From assembly GCA_021800535.1 (NCBI GenBank), contig JAJYYV010000016.1, positions 1 through 40,067 of the forward strand: a stretch of DNA of 40,067 nt, given 5' to 3'. This document shows, one piece after another, positions 1 to 7,807 of this stretch. The notes below the pieces were generated by a model. The model did not search any database and was not told the origin of the DNA. It saw only the letters and a list, made by a program, of their open reading frames with translations. The stretch is from a bacterium. GTDB lineage: Bacteria; Ratteibacteria; UBA8468; B48-G9; DTJG01. A program made the translations under genes and the position numbers. Numbering within the stretch: the first letter of the stretch is position 1; each line of letters opens with the position of its first letter.

Positions 1-178
1 TTACTTCGCTCAAGTTCAACTCTTCAAAAGAAGATTTGCGAGGAGGGGGAGTTGAGCGCCCCTCGCTCCCACTACGCTCGGGGTCGGCCACTCGCTAAAA
101 TTGCTACGCCCGCTCGCAATTTCTTACTTCGCTCAAGTTCAACTCTTCAAAAGAAGATTTGCGAGGAGGGGGAGTTGA
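1..178. repeat. 123-bp-period direct repeat carrying the tRNA-Leu 3' end
   Basis: Positions 1-55 are repeated without mismatch at 124-178, a period of 123 bp. The repeated block includes the last ~18 nt of the tRNA-Leu gene (acceptor 3' strand and part of the T arm) plus 37 bp of its downstream flank. The 68 bp between copies (56-123) is markedly GC-richer than the rest of the window and contains a 7-bp inverted repeat (AAATTGC/GCAATTT) around an 11-nt loop. The array touches the window edge, so more copies may lie outside. It could be a tRNA-tail tandem duplication or a relic of integration at the tRNA 3' end. No protein-coding signal is seen. Confidence 0.8.
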
Positions 179-240
179 ACCCCCATGCCAAAGGCACTGG
201 ATCCTAAGTCCAGCGCGTCTGCCAGTTCCGCCATCCTCGC
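160..240 (-). tRNA. tRNA-Leu (anticodon UAG)
   Basis: The minus strand folds as a class II tRNA. The acceptor stem is GCGAGGA/TCCTCGC. The anticodon stem CTGGA/TCCAG closes a CTTAGGA loop with anticodon TAG. There is a short variable arm, and the T stem GGGGG/CCCCC closes a TTCAACT loop. The base after the acceptor stem is A, the discriminator expected of tRNA-Leu. CCA is not encoded and would be added after transcription. The tRNA reads CUN leucine codons. Parts of both ends are duplicated nearby (3' end at 38-55, 5' end at 390-402). Confidence 0.95.
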
Positions 241-423
241 TTATATCAAAAACCTATATTTTTACTAACGCACTATATTATTACACTTTTTTATGTCAAT
301 CCAGTTATGCGCAGATTAATCACCCCCTGAGCATATACTCCTCATCTTTGGAAAGCAAAATAACTGTACGGAAAAAACAATCGTCGTGGCCGCCATCCTC
401 GCTTATATCAAAAACCTATATTT
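241..423. other. tRNA upstream region with no gene seen
   Basis: This stretch between the tRNA-Leu gene and the next gene has no convincing coding frame. An open frame crosses it on the plus strand, but it runs through the tRNA and has no gene-like composition. Its two ends are the copies of the 39-bp repeat described separately. The middle (267-389) is unique sequence in which I see nothing specific. Confidence 0.5.
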
Positions 424-428
424 TTACT
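390..428. repeat. 39-bp direct repeat of the tRNA-Leu 5' end and upstream flank
   Basis: Positions 390-428 repeat 228-266 exactly over 39 bp. On the minus strand this block is 26 bp of upstream flank followed by the first 13 nt of tRNA-Leu. The distal copy therefore carries the start of a second tRNA that is never completed. It also overlaps the stop codon of the neighbouring SLOG-family gene (424-426). Upstream regulatory sequence of the tRNA may have been duplicated with it. Confidence 0.85.
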
Positions 429-921
429 TAGAAAAAGCTAATTCCACTGCTTCTTCAGGAGTTTTAACAATATAAACTTTTTTATCAAGAACTTTAAAGG
501 TTTCTTCTTTGCTTAAAAATGATACAATCCCACAACTGGTGGAAAGTAAAATAACTTTTTTCTTAAGATTAACACCAATGGATATTTCATTTAATGTTCC
601 CCATCTCCCGCATATAGCAATAATACTATCTGCTGCATTAACAATCATATAATTCCTGGAAAATCCCATATTTGTAGCAATAGGAACATCTATATACTTA
701 TTTGCATCTTTTTTCCCCCAGGGAAGAATTCCAACAGTCATTCCTCCTGCACTTTTAGCCCCTTTTGCTGAATATTCCATAATACCACTTAATCCGCCAC
801 AGATAAGAATTCCCCCATTTTTTGCAATAAGATATCCAATTTTTTCTGCTAATTTTAAAGATTTTTCTGTTAAATTTCTATCATCTCCATTACTTCCACA
901 AACTGCTATCAGTTTTTTCAT
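424..921 (-). CDS. SLOG-fold nucleotide-binding protein, TIGR00725/LOG-like
   Basis: A 165-residue Rossmann-like protein of the LOG/lysine-decarboxylase-like (SLOG) superfamily. It begins with a beta strand and glycine motif (KKLIAVCGSNGDD). The middle carries GGLSGIMEYSAKGAKSAGG, the nucleotide-phosphate-binding region of the superfamily. A CGRWGTLNEI stretch near residue 104 stands where true LOG cytokinin-activating enzymes have PGGxGTxxE. That substitution and the short length fit the TIGR00725 branch, whose reaction is not established, so I do not call it a LOG phosphoribohydrolase. A GAAAGGAAA ribosome site precedes the ATG. Its last codons lie inside the duplicated tRNA-flank repeat, so the extreme C-terminus may have been reshaped by that event. 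It is transcribed away from the DUF2062 gene. Confidence 0.8.
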   Translation of the reverse strand: MKKLIAVCGSNGDDRNLTEKSLKLAEKIGYLIAKNGGILICGGLSGIMEYSAKGAKSAGGMTVGILPWGKKDANKYIDVPIATNMGFSRNYMIVNAADSIIAICGRWGTLNEISIGVNLKKKVILLSTSCGIVSFLSKEETFKVLDKKVYIVKTPEEAVELAFSK

Positions 922-1063
922 AATTATTTATTTCCTTTCAAAGATTTAATCAATTAATTATACATAAAATTTTGATATAATAAAAATTTTAGATAATAAT
1001 CATTTCTATTGTATAATCTATTTTTATTGTTTAAAAATAAATTTAAATTTATTTTTTATTTAT
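922..1063. promoter_or_regulatory. Divergent AT-rich intergenic promoter region
   Basis: This 142-bp, extremely AT-rich spacer separates two divergent genes and should hold both promoters. Candidate -10 boxes are TATAAT at 1012-1017 on the plus strand and TATAAT on the minus strand (957-962). Neither has a good -35 match at normal spacing, and such boxes are common by chance in this composition. Confidence 0.3.
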
Positions 1064-1564
1064 ATGAAATTCTGGACTGAATTTAAGGAAGAATTAAAAA
1101 AGGTTTCTACAACTGAAAAAGGTAAAATACTTAAAGAACTTAATTGGAGGCAGGAAGACCCTCAGGTTTTTTCCAAATCTTTTGCTTTTGGGGTTTTTAT
1201 AGGTTCCACTCCTCTTATAGGGCTTCATACTATTATCACTTATATATGGTCCAGACTATTTAAAAAAAATTTTTTAGTCGCCTTTGTTGGTTCTTGTATC
1301 CCAACAGGAACACCAATCCAAATGGTTTTTACTTATTTTTTTGCTTATAAAGTCGGCTTGTTTTTATTAAAACAACATTCATATCTGCATTTCAAGGATT
1401 TTAAACATATCCAGAATTTTTATACTATTAGCAAAGATATTCTTAAACCTTTATGGTATGGCTCTTTTTTTATTGCATCTATAGCAGGAATTTTAACCTA
1501 TTTTATTGTCCTTGTAATTATTATACAAAAACATAAAAAATTTTCTGATTCTAAAAAATTATAA
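1064..1564 (+). CDS. DUF2062 domain membrane protein
   Basis: A 166-residue integral membrane protein of the DUF2062 family. The diagnostic stretch is GVFIGSTPLIGLHTII at about residues 43-58, followed by a hydrophobic segment ending in PTGTPIQMVFTYFFAY. A last transmembrane helix lies near residues 136-156, then a basic tail. The N-terminus is charged and soluble. Members are small inner-membrane proteins of unknown activity. It is monocistronic and its 3' end lies 8 bp from the convergent malQ stop. No strong Shine-Dalgarno site is visible. The start is supported by the charged N-terminal segment typical of the family. Confidence 0.8.
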   Translation: MKFWTEFKEELKKVSTTEKGKILKELNWRQEDPQVFSKSFAFGVFIGSTPLIGLHTIITYIWSRLFKKNFLVAFVGSCIPTGTPIQMVFTYFFAYKVGLFLLKQHSYLHFKDFKHIQNFYTISKDILKPLWYGSFFIASIAGILTYFIVLVIIIQKHKKFSDSKKL

Positions 1565-1572
1565 TTTTTATT

Positions 1573-3150
1573 TTATTGACACAATCTATTTGCTTTGTTT
1601 ATTAATTCTTTTATTTCTTTACATACAGAATTTTCTAAAATATTTTCAATATAAACAGGTATAGTAATTGTCCAGTTTTTATTACTAATAGTCCCAGGAG
1701 TATTTATCCTCCAGATAGAAGAATCTCCTTTTAATATATCTGAAAGCCCTAATAAATCAAATATAGACTGAATTGAAAAAACTGATCTTGTTGAAAAACT
1801 ATATTTTAAAGCATCTTTTAAAATCTTTTTATCTGCCTTTTTTTCTATTTCTTTTCGTATATCAAATATTTCTATTATTTCTTTTTTTTCCATTTTTTCT
1901 GCTTCATTATCCCACCAGGATTTCCAGTTAGATGTATCATGTGTGGAAAGAGTTGAAATGCCTGTATATCTATATTCATCAGGTTTAAAAAATTTTCCTG
2001 TAGTTTCCCAGTGTTTTGTCCAGCGGAAAACATCTGTACCAGGAATACCAAATTCTTCAAGGACTTTTGGACAAAAAACAGGGATTACACCTAAATCTTC
2101 AGCACAAAGAAGCATATTAGTGTTTTCTGCCATAACCTTTAAAAGTTTTCTTCCATGAGATTCCCATAAATTTTCATCCTGTGGAATAAAAAATCCTTTT
2201 AATCCCCCATTTTTTAGCGATTCATTAAAAGGAATACTCCATATCCTGAAAAGTCCAACTACATGGTCAATTCTGATAATATCATAAAAATTTTCCGCAT
2301 ATCTAAGTTTTTCCTTTATATACCTATAATTATCTTTTTCTATATTGTCCCAATTATTTGTAGGCATACCCCATCTTTGTCCAATTTTAGAATACATATC
2401 GGGTGGAGCACCAGATGCATATTCAAGATTAAAAAATTCTCTCCAAGCCCACACATCAGCACTGTCCCTTGAAACAAGAATAGGAATATCCCCCATAACA
2501 AAAACACCTTTTTCTTCAGCATATTGTTTAACTTCTTTTAATTGTTTATATATCTGCCATTGAACCCATATATAAAAAAATATCTCTTTTGCATGAATTT
2601 TACGAAAAAGATTTAAAGTATGAGGTTCTTTTTCAATATATTCTTTGTCCCATTGTTCCCATGACTTGTTTTTAAAAAAATCCTTTAAGGTTTTATATAA
2701 AGCAAAGTCATACAGCCAATAGGAATTTTCCTCAATAAATTTTTGAAATTCAGAATTTGTATCCCAGGTGCCAGATTCAAAATCTATTTTCAATTTTTTT
2801 GTTTTTTCCTCTTTAACAATATCAAAATTTGTATAGGTCTGAATTTCTCCGGGAATATTATCTGAATCCATGGGTAGATAAATATACAAAGGTTCTATAG
2901 CAAAAGAACTAATAGCATCATATGGACAAAAATTATATGACATTTCATTAAGAGGTAATATCTGAAGAATAGAATTACCTGTTTCAACACAAAAATCAAT
3001 AATTAATTTTAAATCTTCAAAGTCCCCAACCCCTATACTTTTTTTTGACCTTACAGAAAAAAGAGGAAAAAGAACGCCAGCCCTTTTATCTATTCCAATT
3101 TTTTCCCATTTTACCCCCTGAGTTGTCTTTAATAAATTTTCTGATATCAT
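1573..3150 (-). CDS. malQ: 4-alpha-glucanotransferase (amylomaltase, GH77)
   Basis: A 525-residue cytoplasmic disproportionating enzyme that transfers 1,4-alpha-glucan segments between maltodextrins or glycogen chains. The GH77 signatures are present in order: RAGVLFPLFSVRSKKSIGVG near the N-terminus, GDIPILVSRDSADVW (220-234), RIDHVVGLFR with the expected nucleophile D295, AEDLGV with acid/base E351, and STHDTSNW with D405. The length matches the family. It is the last gene of the minus-strand cluster, and its start overlaps the stop of the upstream RNase HII-like gene by 4 bp (ATGA), implying translational coupling. No other glycogen gene is adjacent, so its place behind the lipid A genes probably reflects operon accretion rather than shared function. 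Confidence 0.95.
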   Translation of the reverse strand: MISENLLKTTQGVKWEKIGIDKRAGVLFPLFSVRSKKSIGVGDFEDLKLIIDFCVETGNSILQILPLNEMSYNFCPYDAISSFAIEPLYIYLPMDSDNIPGEIQTYTNFDIVKEEKTKKLKIDFESGTWDTNSEFQKFIEENSYWLYDFALYKTLKDFFKNKSWEQWDKEYIEKEPHTLNLFRKIHAKEIFFYIWVQWQIYKQLKEVKQYAEEKGVFVMGDIPILVSRDSADVWAWREFFNLEYASGAPPDMYSKIGQRWGMPTNNWDNIEKDNYRYIKEKLRYAENFYDIIRIDHVVGLFRIWSIPFNESLKNGGLKGFFIPQDENLWESHGRKLLKVMAENTNMLLCAEDLGVIPVFCPKVLEEFGIPGTDVFRWTKHWETTGKFFKPDEYRYTGISTLSTHDTSNWKSWWDNEAEKMEKKEIIEIFDIRKEIEKKADKKILKDALKYSFSTRSVFSIQSIFDLLGLSDILKGDSSIWRINTPGTISNKNWTITIPVYIENILENSVCKEIKELINKANRLCQ

Positions 3151-4040
3151 TTTTTTCTTATAATACAGTTAATATCTATATTTTTATAATAATCCTGTTT
3201 TAAAATATATTTTAACAACTTTTTTGTTTTTTTTTCTCTATACCCGGAAACAAATTCTTTATTTTCAAGGGAAATATTTATAGATGTCATTATTATTTCT
3301 CTTATATATTTACCTATTATACCTGAAAGGCATGCAGGAAAAGATTGATTTTCAACATTTTTTAAAAAATTTATATTAACTTTTTTATCCTTGTTTTTAA
3401 AAATATAAGAGGACTTTTCTTTTTTTTCCTGAATAACCTGATATTCCCAAAAAGGAAAAGTTTCTTCAAGAAACTGGGAATATTTATTTCTACCACCGAT
3501 TTTCCCGGCTAAAATTGATATGGTAGAAGATTTATCTGAAAAATATTTTATTATTTTTTCAAATTGTAAAAAATTAATAAGGTCTTTTTTAACTTTACTG
3601 GTGCACAGATTATTAAATTCAAAAGGACAAAGAATTACAGATTTTATATCAATTATATTTATAGAATTTTTTTTAAAAAATCTATCTAAAATATCTATAG
3701 TTTTATAAGTGTCGGATTTTATTGACCAGAGAAAAGATTGCGGAATATTTTCAGTACATATATTGTTTTTAAATGAATATGGACATTTAAAAGAAGAAAA
3801 TTTTTCAATATATTCTTCTGGATTTTCAGGAAAATATCCATATAACAAAAAAAATAAAGCCAGAGATATTTCTTCAATTGTTTTATAGCTTTTTTTATCT
3901 CTTACAAAAATCTTTTTACTATCTTTTATATCCTGGGGCCAACCTTTTTTTACATTTTTATTGGCGCAAGTTCCTGTAATAACAAGAGGACCCATTATAG
4001 GCCCATAACCATTTTCATCAATTCCAAGAAAATTTGACAT
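3147..4040 (-). CDS. RNase HII-like protein, divergent
   Basis: A 297-residue protein whose N-terminus, GIDENGYGPIMGPLVITG (residues 6-23), mirrors the RNase HII signature with its acidic pair (D8, E9), followed by IKDSKKIF (38-45), which resembles the DSKKL motif. Later segments, ILAGKIGGRNKY (176-187) and GIIGKYIREI (240-249), fall where RNase HII has its third Asp (in ..DG..) and the ASI-AK-TRD motif. Here the first lacks an acidic residue and the second has Glu for Asp. Canonical RNase HII is about 200-230 residues, so this is longer. It may bind RNA/DNA hybrids or have lost nuclease activity; function is inferred only. It lies 5 bp after lpxA and overlaps malQ, inside the cluster. Confidence 0.65.
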   Translation of the reverse strand: MSNFLGIDENGYGPIMGPLVITGTCANKNVKKGWPQDIKDSKKIFVRDKKSYKTIEEISLALFFLLYGYFPENPEEYIEKFSSFKCPYSFKNNICTENIPQSFLWSIKSDTYKTIDILDRFFKKNSINIIDIKSVILCPFEFNNLCTSKVKKDLINFLQFEKIIKYFSDKSSTISILAGKIGGRNKYSQFLEETFPFWEYQVIQEKKEKSSYIFKNKDKKVNINFLKNVENQSFPACLSGIIGKYIREIIMTSINISLENKEFVSGYREKKTKKLLKYILKQDYYKNIDINCIIRKK

Positions 4041-4045
4041 TTATA

Positions 4046-4822
4046 TTATCTTTCTTTAGATATTCCTCTTTGAGAAATTTTTATAAACTCAACCATTTCT
4101 TTTGTTTCTTTGGAATTTAATTTTGAAAGAACTTTTTCAATGGCCTCAGATAAATTAAGATTATCATGAAAAAGAATACGATAAGCTTCTTCTATTTCCT
4201 CTATTACTTCCAATGGATAATTTTTTCTTTTTAGACCTGTTTTATTTATTCCATAAGGCCTCGCAGGATGTCCATCTGCCATAATATATGGAACAATATC
4301 TTTTATCACCTTTGAAGCTCCTCCTGTAATAGACATTTTACCAATTCTACAAAACTGATGAACTCCTGCCAATCCCCCTAAAATTGCATAATCTTCAATA
4401 ATAACATGTCCTGCCAAAGAACCACAATTTGCTAAAATAACATTATTACCTATAAAACAATTATGAGCCACATGACTATATGCCATAAAAAGATTATTGT
4501 CCCCGATAATTGTTTTTTCATTTTCTCCTGTAGATTTATTTATTGTTACAAATTCTCTAATGGTGTTATTATTCCCAATATAAACAAAAGATTTTTCACC
4601 TTTATATTTAAGGTCCTGAGGAGGACTGCCAATAATTGCCGAGGTATATATTTTACAATTTTCACCAATGATTGTATTATCATAGATATGGACATGAGAG
4701 CCAATAAATGTATTTTCTCCTATAGAAGCATTACCCTCTATAATAGAATATGCAGATATTACCACATTATCTTTTATATCAGCTTCCTTGGAAACAATAG
4801 CAGTAGGATGGATTGAAATCAT
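4046..4822 (-). CDS. lpxA: Acyl-ACP--UDP-N-acetylglucosamine O-acyltransferase
   Basis: A 258-residue cytoplasmic trimeric enzyme for the first step of lipid A synthesis, transferring a 3-hydroxyacyl chain to UDP-GlcNAc. The left-handed beta-helix hexapeptide repeats run from IHPTAIV at residue 4 to about residue 180. The catalytic histidine is H120 in AYSHVAHNC. The conserved block from ILANCGSLAGHV through LAGVHQFCRIGK follows, then GHPARPYGIN and GLKR at the start of the helical C-terminal domain. Length matches LpxA (about 260). The gene begins 3 bp after lpxC-fabZ, so the two are surely cotranscribed. Acyl-chain length preference cannot be read from sequence alone. Confidence 0.96.
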   Translation of the reverse strand: MISIHPTAIVSKEADIKDNVVISAYSIIEGNASIGENTFIGSHVHIYDNTIIGENCKIYTSAIIGSPPQDLKYKGEKSFVYIGNNNTIREFVTINKSTGENEKTIIGDNNLFMAYSHVAHNCFIGNNVILANCGSLAGHVIIEDYAILGGLAGVHQFCRIGKMSITGGASKVIKDIVPYIMADGHPARPYGINKTGLKRKNYPLEVIEEIEEAYRILFHDNLNLSEAIEKVLSKLNSKETKEMVEFIKISQRGISKER

Positions 4823-4825
4823 TTT

Positions 4826-6151
4826 TTATTTTTCCACTAAAGAAAACATTAAGGTTGCTTCACAAACTATTTTTCCATCAACATAGGCTTTCCCAGAAAT
4901 TTGGCCTACCTTACTTTTTAGTTTATCTACTTCAACTTCAAGAATAAGTAAATCCCCAGGTTTTACCGCCTTTCTAAATTTTGCCTTATCTATACTTAAA
5001 AAATATGCAATCTTACCCCTGTTTTCCATTTTATTTAACATTAAAACTCCAGCCACCTGAGCAATTGTTTCAACAATCAAAACACCTGGCATAACAGCTT
5101 TTCCAGGAAAATGACCCTGAAAAAACCATTCATTAAATGATACACTTTTAATACCAACTGCTCTTTTATCTTCTATAATCTCTACAATTCTGTCTACTAG
5201 AAGAAAAGGATATCTATGTGGAAGAATTTTTTCTATATCCTCCACATCTAAAACCCTCTTTGTAATCTGTTCTGTAGAAGGAGATATAATGCCACTTGCT
5301 TTTTCTTTCTTCATAATATCGTTTATCTTTCTTACAAATCTTGTATTAAGAGCATGTCCGCTTCTTATTCCTATAATATGAGCTTTTATTGGCATATTAA
5401 CAAGAGCAATATCTCCTATCAAGTCACTAATTTTATGTCTGACCGGCTCATCTATAAAACGAAATTTATTATTAATTATTCCATTTTTACCAATTACCAC
5501 TGTGTTGTTATAATCTGAACCTTTACCAAGGCCTATAACCCTAAGCTTTTCAATTTCTTCTTCAAGACAAAAAGTTCTGGCAGGGGCTATTTCTTTAAGA
5601 TACACTTCCGGATTAATAACAAAGGATGTATATTGGGATTTAATCAAAGAATTTGGATAATCAAGTGTATAAGAAATTTTAAATTCCTCTGAAGGAAGAG
5701 CTATAATATGAGAAGAGTTTTCTGAAATATATACAGGCTCTTTTAACTTGAAAAATTTTTTTTGTTCATTCTGTTCTTTGATGCCTGCTTTTATAATACT
5801 TTCTGCAAAAATAAGTGAACTGCCATCAAGGCCTGGACACTCACTTCCATTTAATTCAACTATTATGTTATCTATCCCCATCCCATAGATAGAAGAAAGA
5901 AGATGTTCAATTGTATGAATATGCACAATACCATTTGTAATAGATGTTCTTCTGGGATATTTTTCAACATCTAATAATGAATCTATTTCAGCTTTTATTA
6001 TTATATCCTGTTCGGTTTGCTGGTGTGATTTTCTGATAAATATAAAACCTGCATTAATCGGCGCAGGTTTAAGATCTACAGAAACTTGCTCTCCAGTATG
6101 TAATCCAATACCTTCTATAGTTATAGAATTTTCAATTGTTCTCTGATTCAT
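4826..6151 (-). CDS. lpxC-fabZ: Bifunctional LpxC deacetylase / FabZ dehydratase fusion
   Basis: A 441-residue natural fusion. Residues 1 to about 295 are LpxC, the zinc deacetylase making the committed step of lipid A synthesis. HTIEHLLSS gives E82 and ligand H83, EPVRHKISDLIGD gives ligands H239 and D243, and SGHALN gives H266. Residues from about 303 are FabZ, the 3-hydroxyacyl-ACP dehydratase. ILPHRYPFLLVDR opens it, GHFPGKAVMPGVLIVE carries active-site H347 and E361, and AQVAGVL follows. Both active sites look intact. The same fusion is known in Bacteroidetes and some other lineages. It joins two enzymes that compete for or supply 3-hydroxyacyl-ACP. The start overlaps lpxD's stop by 4 bp. 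Confidence 0.95.
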   Translation of the reverse strand: MNQRTIENSITIEGIGLHTGEQVSVDLKPAPINAGFIFIRKSHQQTEQDIIIKAEIDSLLDVEKYPRRTSITNGIVHIHTIEHLLSSIYGMGIDNIIVELNGSECPGLDGSSLIFAESIIKAGIKEQNEQKKFFKLKEPVYISENSSHIIALPSEEFKISYTLDYPNSLIKSQYTSFVINPEVYLKEIAPARTFCLEEEIEKLRVIGLGKGSDYNNTVVIGKNGIINNKFRFIDEPVRHKISDLIGDIALVNMPIKAHIIGIRSGHALNTRFVRKINDIMKKEKASGIISPSTEQITKRVLDVEDIEKILPHRYPFLLVDRIVEIIEDKRAVGIKSVSFNEWFFQGHFPGKAVMPGVLIVETIAQVAGVLMLNKMENRGKIAYFLSIDKAKFRKAVKPGDLLILEVEVDKLKSKVGQISGKAYVDGKIVCEATLMFSLVEK

Positions 6152-7200
6152 TTTTCTTCTTTTAACTTTTTTTCCAGACCTAAAACTTTTTCTTCAAGTA
6201 ATTTTATCTTTTCAAAAAGCTCCGGCTGTTTATTAAGATATGCTCTTGATTTCATATCTTCATATTTTTCTCTTGCAGGAAAACCTGAAACATGTTTACC
6301 TGATGGAACATTTTTTGTAACACCCGCCTTACCGCCAATAATAACATTATCTCCAACCTCAATATGGCCAATAAGACCTGCCTGTCCGGCGATAATAACA
6401 TTTTTACCTATTTTTGTACTACCTGATATGCCAACCTGGGCTATAATTATTGAATTATCCTCTATAATTACATTATGAGCTATCTGAACAAGATTATCTA
6501 TTTTTACTCCATTACCTATATATGTTTTATCAAATCTTGCCCTGTCTATTGTAACATTTGAACCTATTTCCACATCATTGCCAATTTCCACTGTTCCAAT
6601 CTGAGGAATTTTATGATGGATACCTTTTACTGAAGCGAAACCAAATCCATCACCACCTATAACTGTTCCGGAATGAATTATCACCCTGTCTCCTATCTGA
6701 ACTCTTTCTCTTATAATAACATGGGGATAAATAAAACATTTTTCACCAATTTCAGTAAAATGACCTATATAACATCCTGCTCCTATTACTGTTCCATCAT
6801 CTATTTTCACTCCATCTTCAATTACAGCATAGGACTGAATTGAAACATCCTTACCGATTTTGACATCTTTACCTATAATTGCTGTTGAATGAATTCCTGG
6901 TAAAAATTTAATTGGCTCCGGACCAATCAAACTTAAAAGTTTAGAAAAAGCAAGAGAGGGATTTTCAACCTCTATTATTGTAATATCTGTATCTATAGAG
7001 TCTTTCATATCAGAGGATAATATAATAGCACTGGCTAAAGTCAATTTAACAAGTCCTAAGTATTTTCTATTGGCTATAAATGTAATATCACCTTTTTTTG
7101 CTTCCTTTATACCTGAAATACCTGTAATGATTTTTGTATTGTCTCCAAAAACTTTTCCATCAATAATATTGGCAATTTCTTTAATTGACATTTGGAACAT
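6148..7200 (-). CDS. lpxD: UDP-3-O-(3-hydroxyacyl)glucosamine N-acyltransferase
   Basis: A 350-residue lipid A enzyme that N-acylates the LpxC product. An N-terminal uridine-binding domain (residues 1-100, with KKGDITFIANRKYL) precedes a long hexapeptide beta-helix from PGIHSTAIIG. Catalytic H242 sits in VQIAHNV, and GGDGFGFA (182-189) is the typical LpxD loop. The tail from about residue 322 is a charged coiled coil. A second Met lies at residue 4, but AAGGA precedes the first ATG at suitable spacing, so I keep the longer start. It lies 19 bp after ompH and overlaps lpxC-fabZ by 4 bp, the common skp-lpxD arrangement. Confidence 0.95.
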   Translation of the reverse strand: MFQMSIKEIANIIDGKVFGDNTKIITGISGIKEAKKGDITFIANRKYLGLVKLTLASAIILSSDMKDSIDTDITIIEVENPSLAFSKLLSLIGPEPIKFLPGIHSTAIIGKDVKIGKDVSIQSYAVIEDGVKIDDGTVIGAGCYIGHFTEIGEKCFIYPHVIIRERVQIGDRVIIHSGTVIGGDGFGFASVKGIHHKIPQIGTVEIGNDVEIGSNVTIDRARFDKTYIGNGVKIDNLVQIAHNVIIEDNSIIIAQVGISGSTKIGKNVIIAGQAGLIGHIEVGDNVIIGGKAGVTKNVPSGKHVSGFPAREKYEDMKSRAYLNKQPELFEKIKLLEEKVLGLEKKLKEEK

Positions 7201-7219
7201 AATATTTTTTCCTTAAAAA

Positions 7220-7762
7220 TTATTTTGTTGTTTTAGTTTTGGTCTCCCCTTGATTTAATATACTAATAATCTGATTAGTAAGATTATCTCCTGAAGAGTA
7301 TAAAACCGCCTGTGAATCTAAAATTAAATCATATTTTTCTTTTTGAGCAAAATTTTTTACTATATCGTCTATTTTTGTTTTTAATTCTGTTATCATGGCA
7401 TCTTTTTCATGGGTTAATTTCTGATTAGCATTGTTTTCCAAACTTATAAGCTCATTAAGTTTCTCTCTTATTGCTGTTTTTTCCTTTTTTGCTTCTGCTG
7501 GTTTAAGCAGATTCTTCTGTTTATTGTAGTTATCCTGAAGAGTTTTTATTTCATTTTGAAGACTTGTAAGATTATTATCCTGAGTTGTCTGGTCAGTTTG
7601 CCATTTTTTCATATCCTGTTGTGTTTTATTATATGAGTAAAAAACTTTTACAAAATTCACATATCCCACCTTAATATTCTGAGCAAAAGATGTCCCTGTT
7701 AAAACCATACAAAATATTCCTGCTATTGCTAATCCCATCAAAAATCTTATTCCATTTTTCAT
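7220..7762 (-). CDS. ompH: OmpH/Skp-family periplasmic chaperone
   Basis: A 180-residue exported protein. Residues 1-27 form a signal peptide (basic start, hydrophobic run GLAIAGIFCMVL, cleavage probably after SFA). The mature start IKVGYVNFVKVF is the usual OmpH opening strand. Residues 45-145 are a charged, heptad-rich coiled coil forming the tentacle arms of Skp trimers, and EKYDLILDSQAVLY returns to the beta core. Skp holds unfolded outer-membrane proteins in the periplasm for BamA. It lies 45 bp after bamA and 19 bp before lpxD, the classic arrangement. Length is slightly above the E. coli protein (161). Confidence 0.92.
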   Translation of the reverse strand: MKNGIRFLMGLAIAGIFCMVLTGTSFAQNIKVGYVNFVKVFYSYNKTQQDMKKWQTDQTTQDNNLTSLQNEIKTLQDNYNKQKNLLKPAEAKKEKTAIREKLNELISLENNANQKLTHEKDAMITELKTKIDDIVKNFAQKEKYDLILDSQAVLYSSGDNLTNQIISILNQGETKTKTTK

Positions 7763-7807
7763 ATTAGCTCCTTATCTACTTGTTATGTTATTATTGTGTT
7801 ATATCTT

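Noticed and set aside
143-158. Possible rho-independent terminator after tRNA-Leu (TCTTC/GAAGA hairpin)
   Set aside because: The stem is only 5 bp and no U-tract follows it on the minus strand.
159-431. 90-residue open frame on the plus strand
   Set aside because: It runs antisense through tRNA-Leu and across the duplicated flank, with no ribosome site or protein-like composition.
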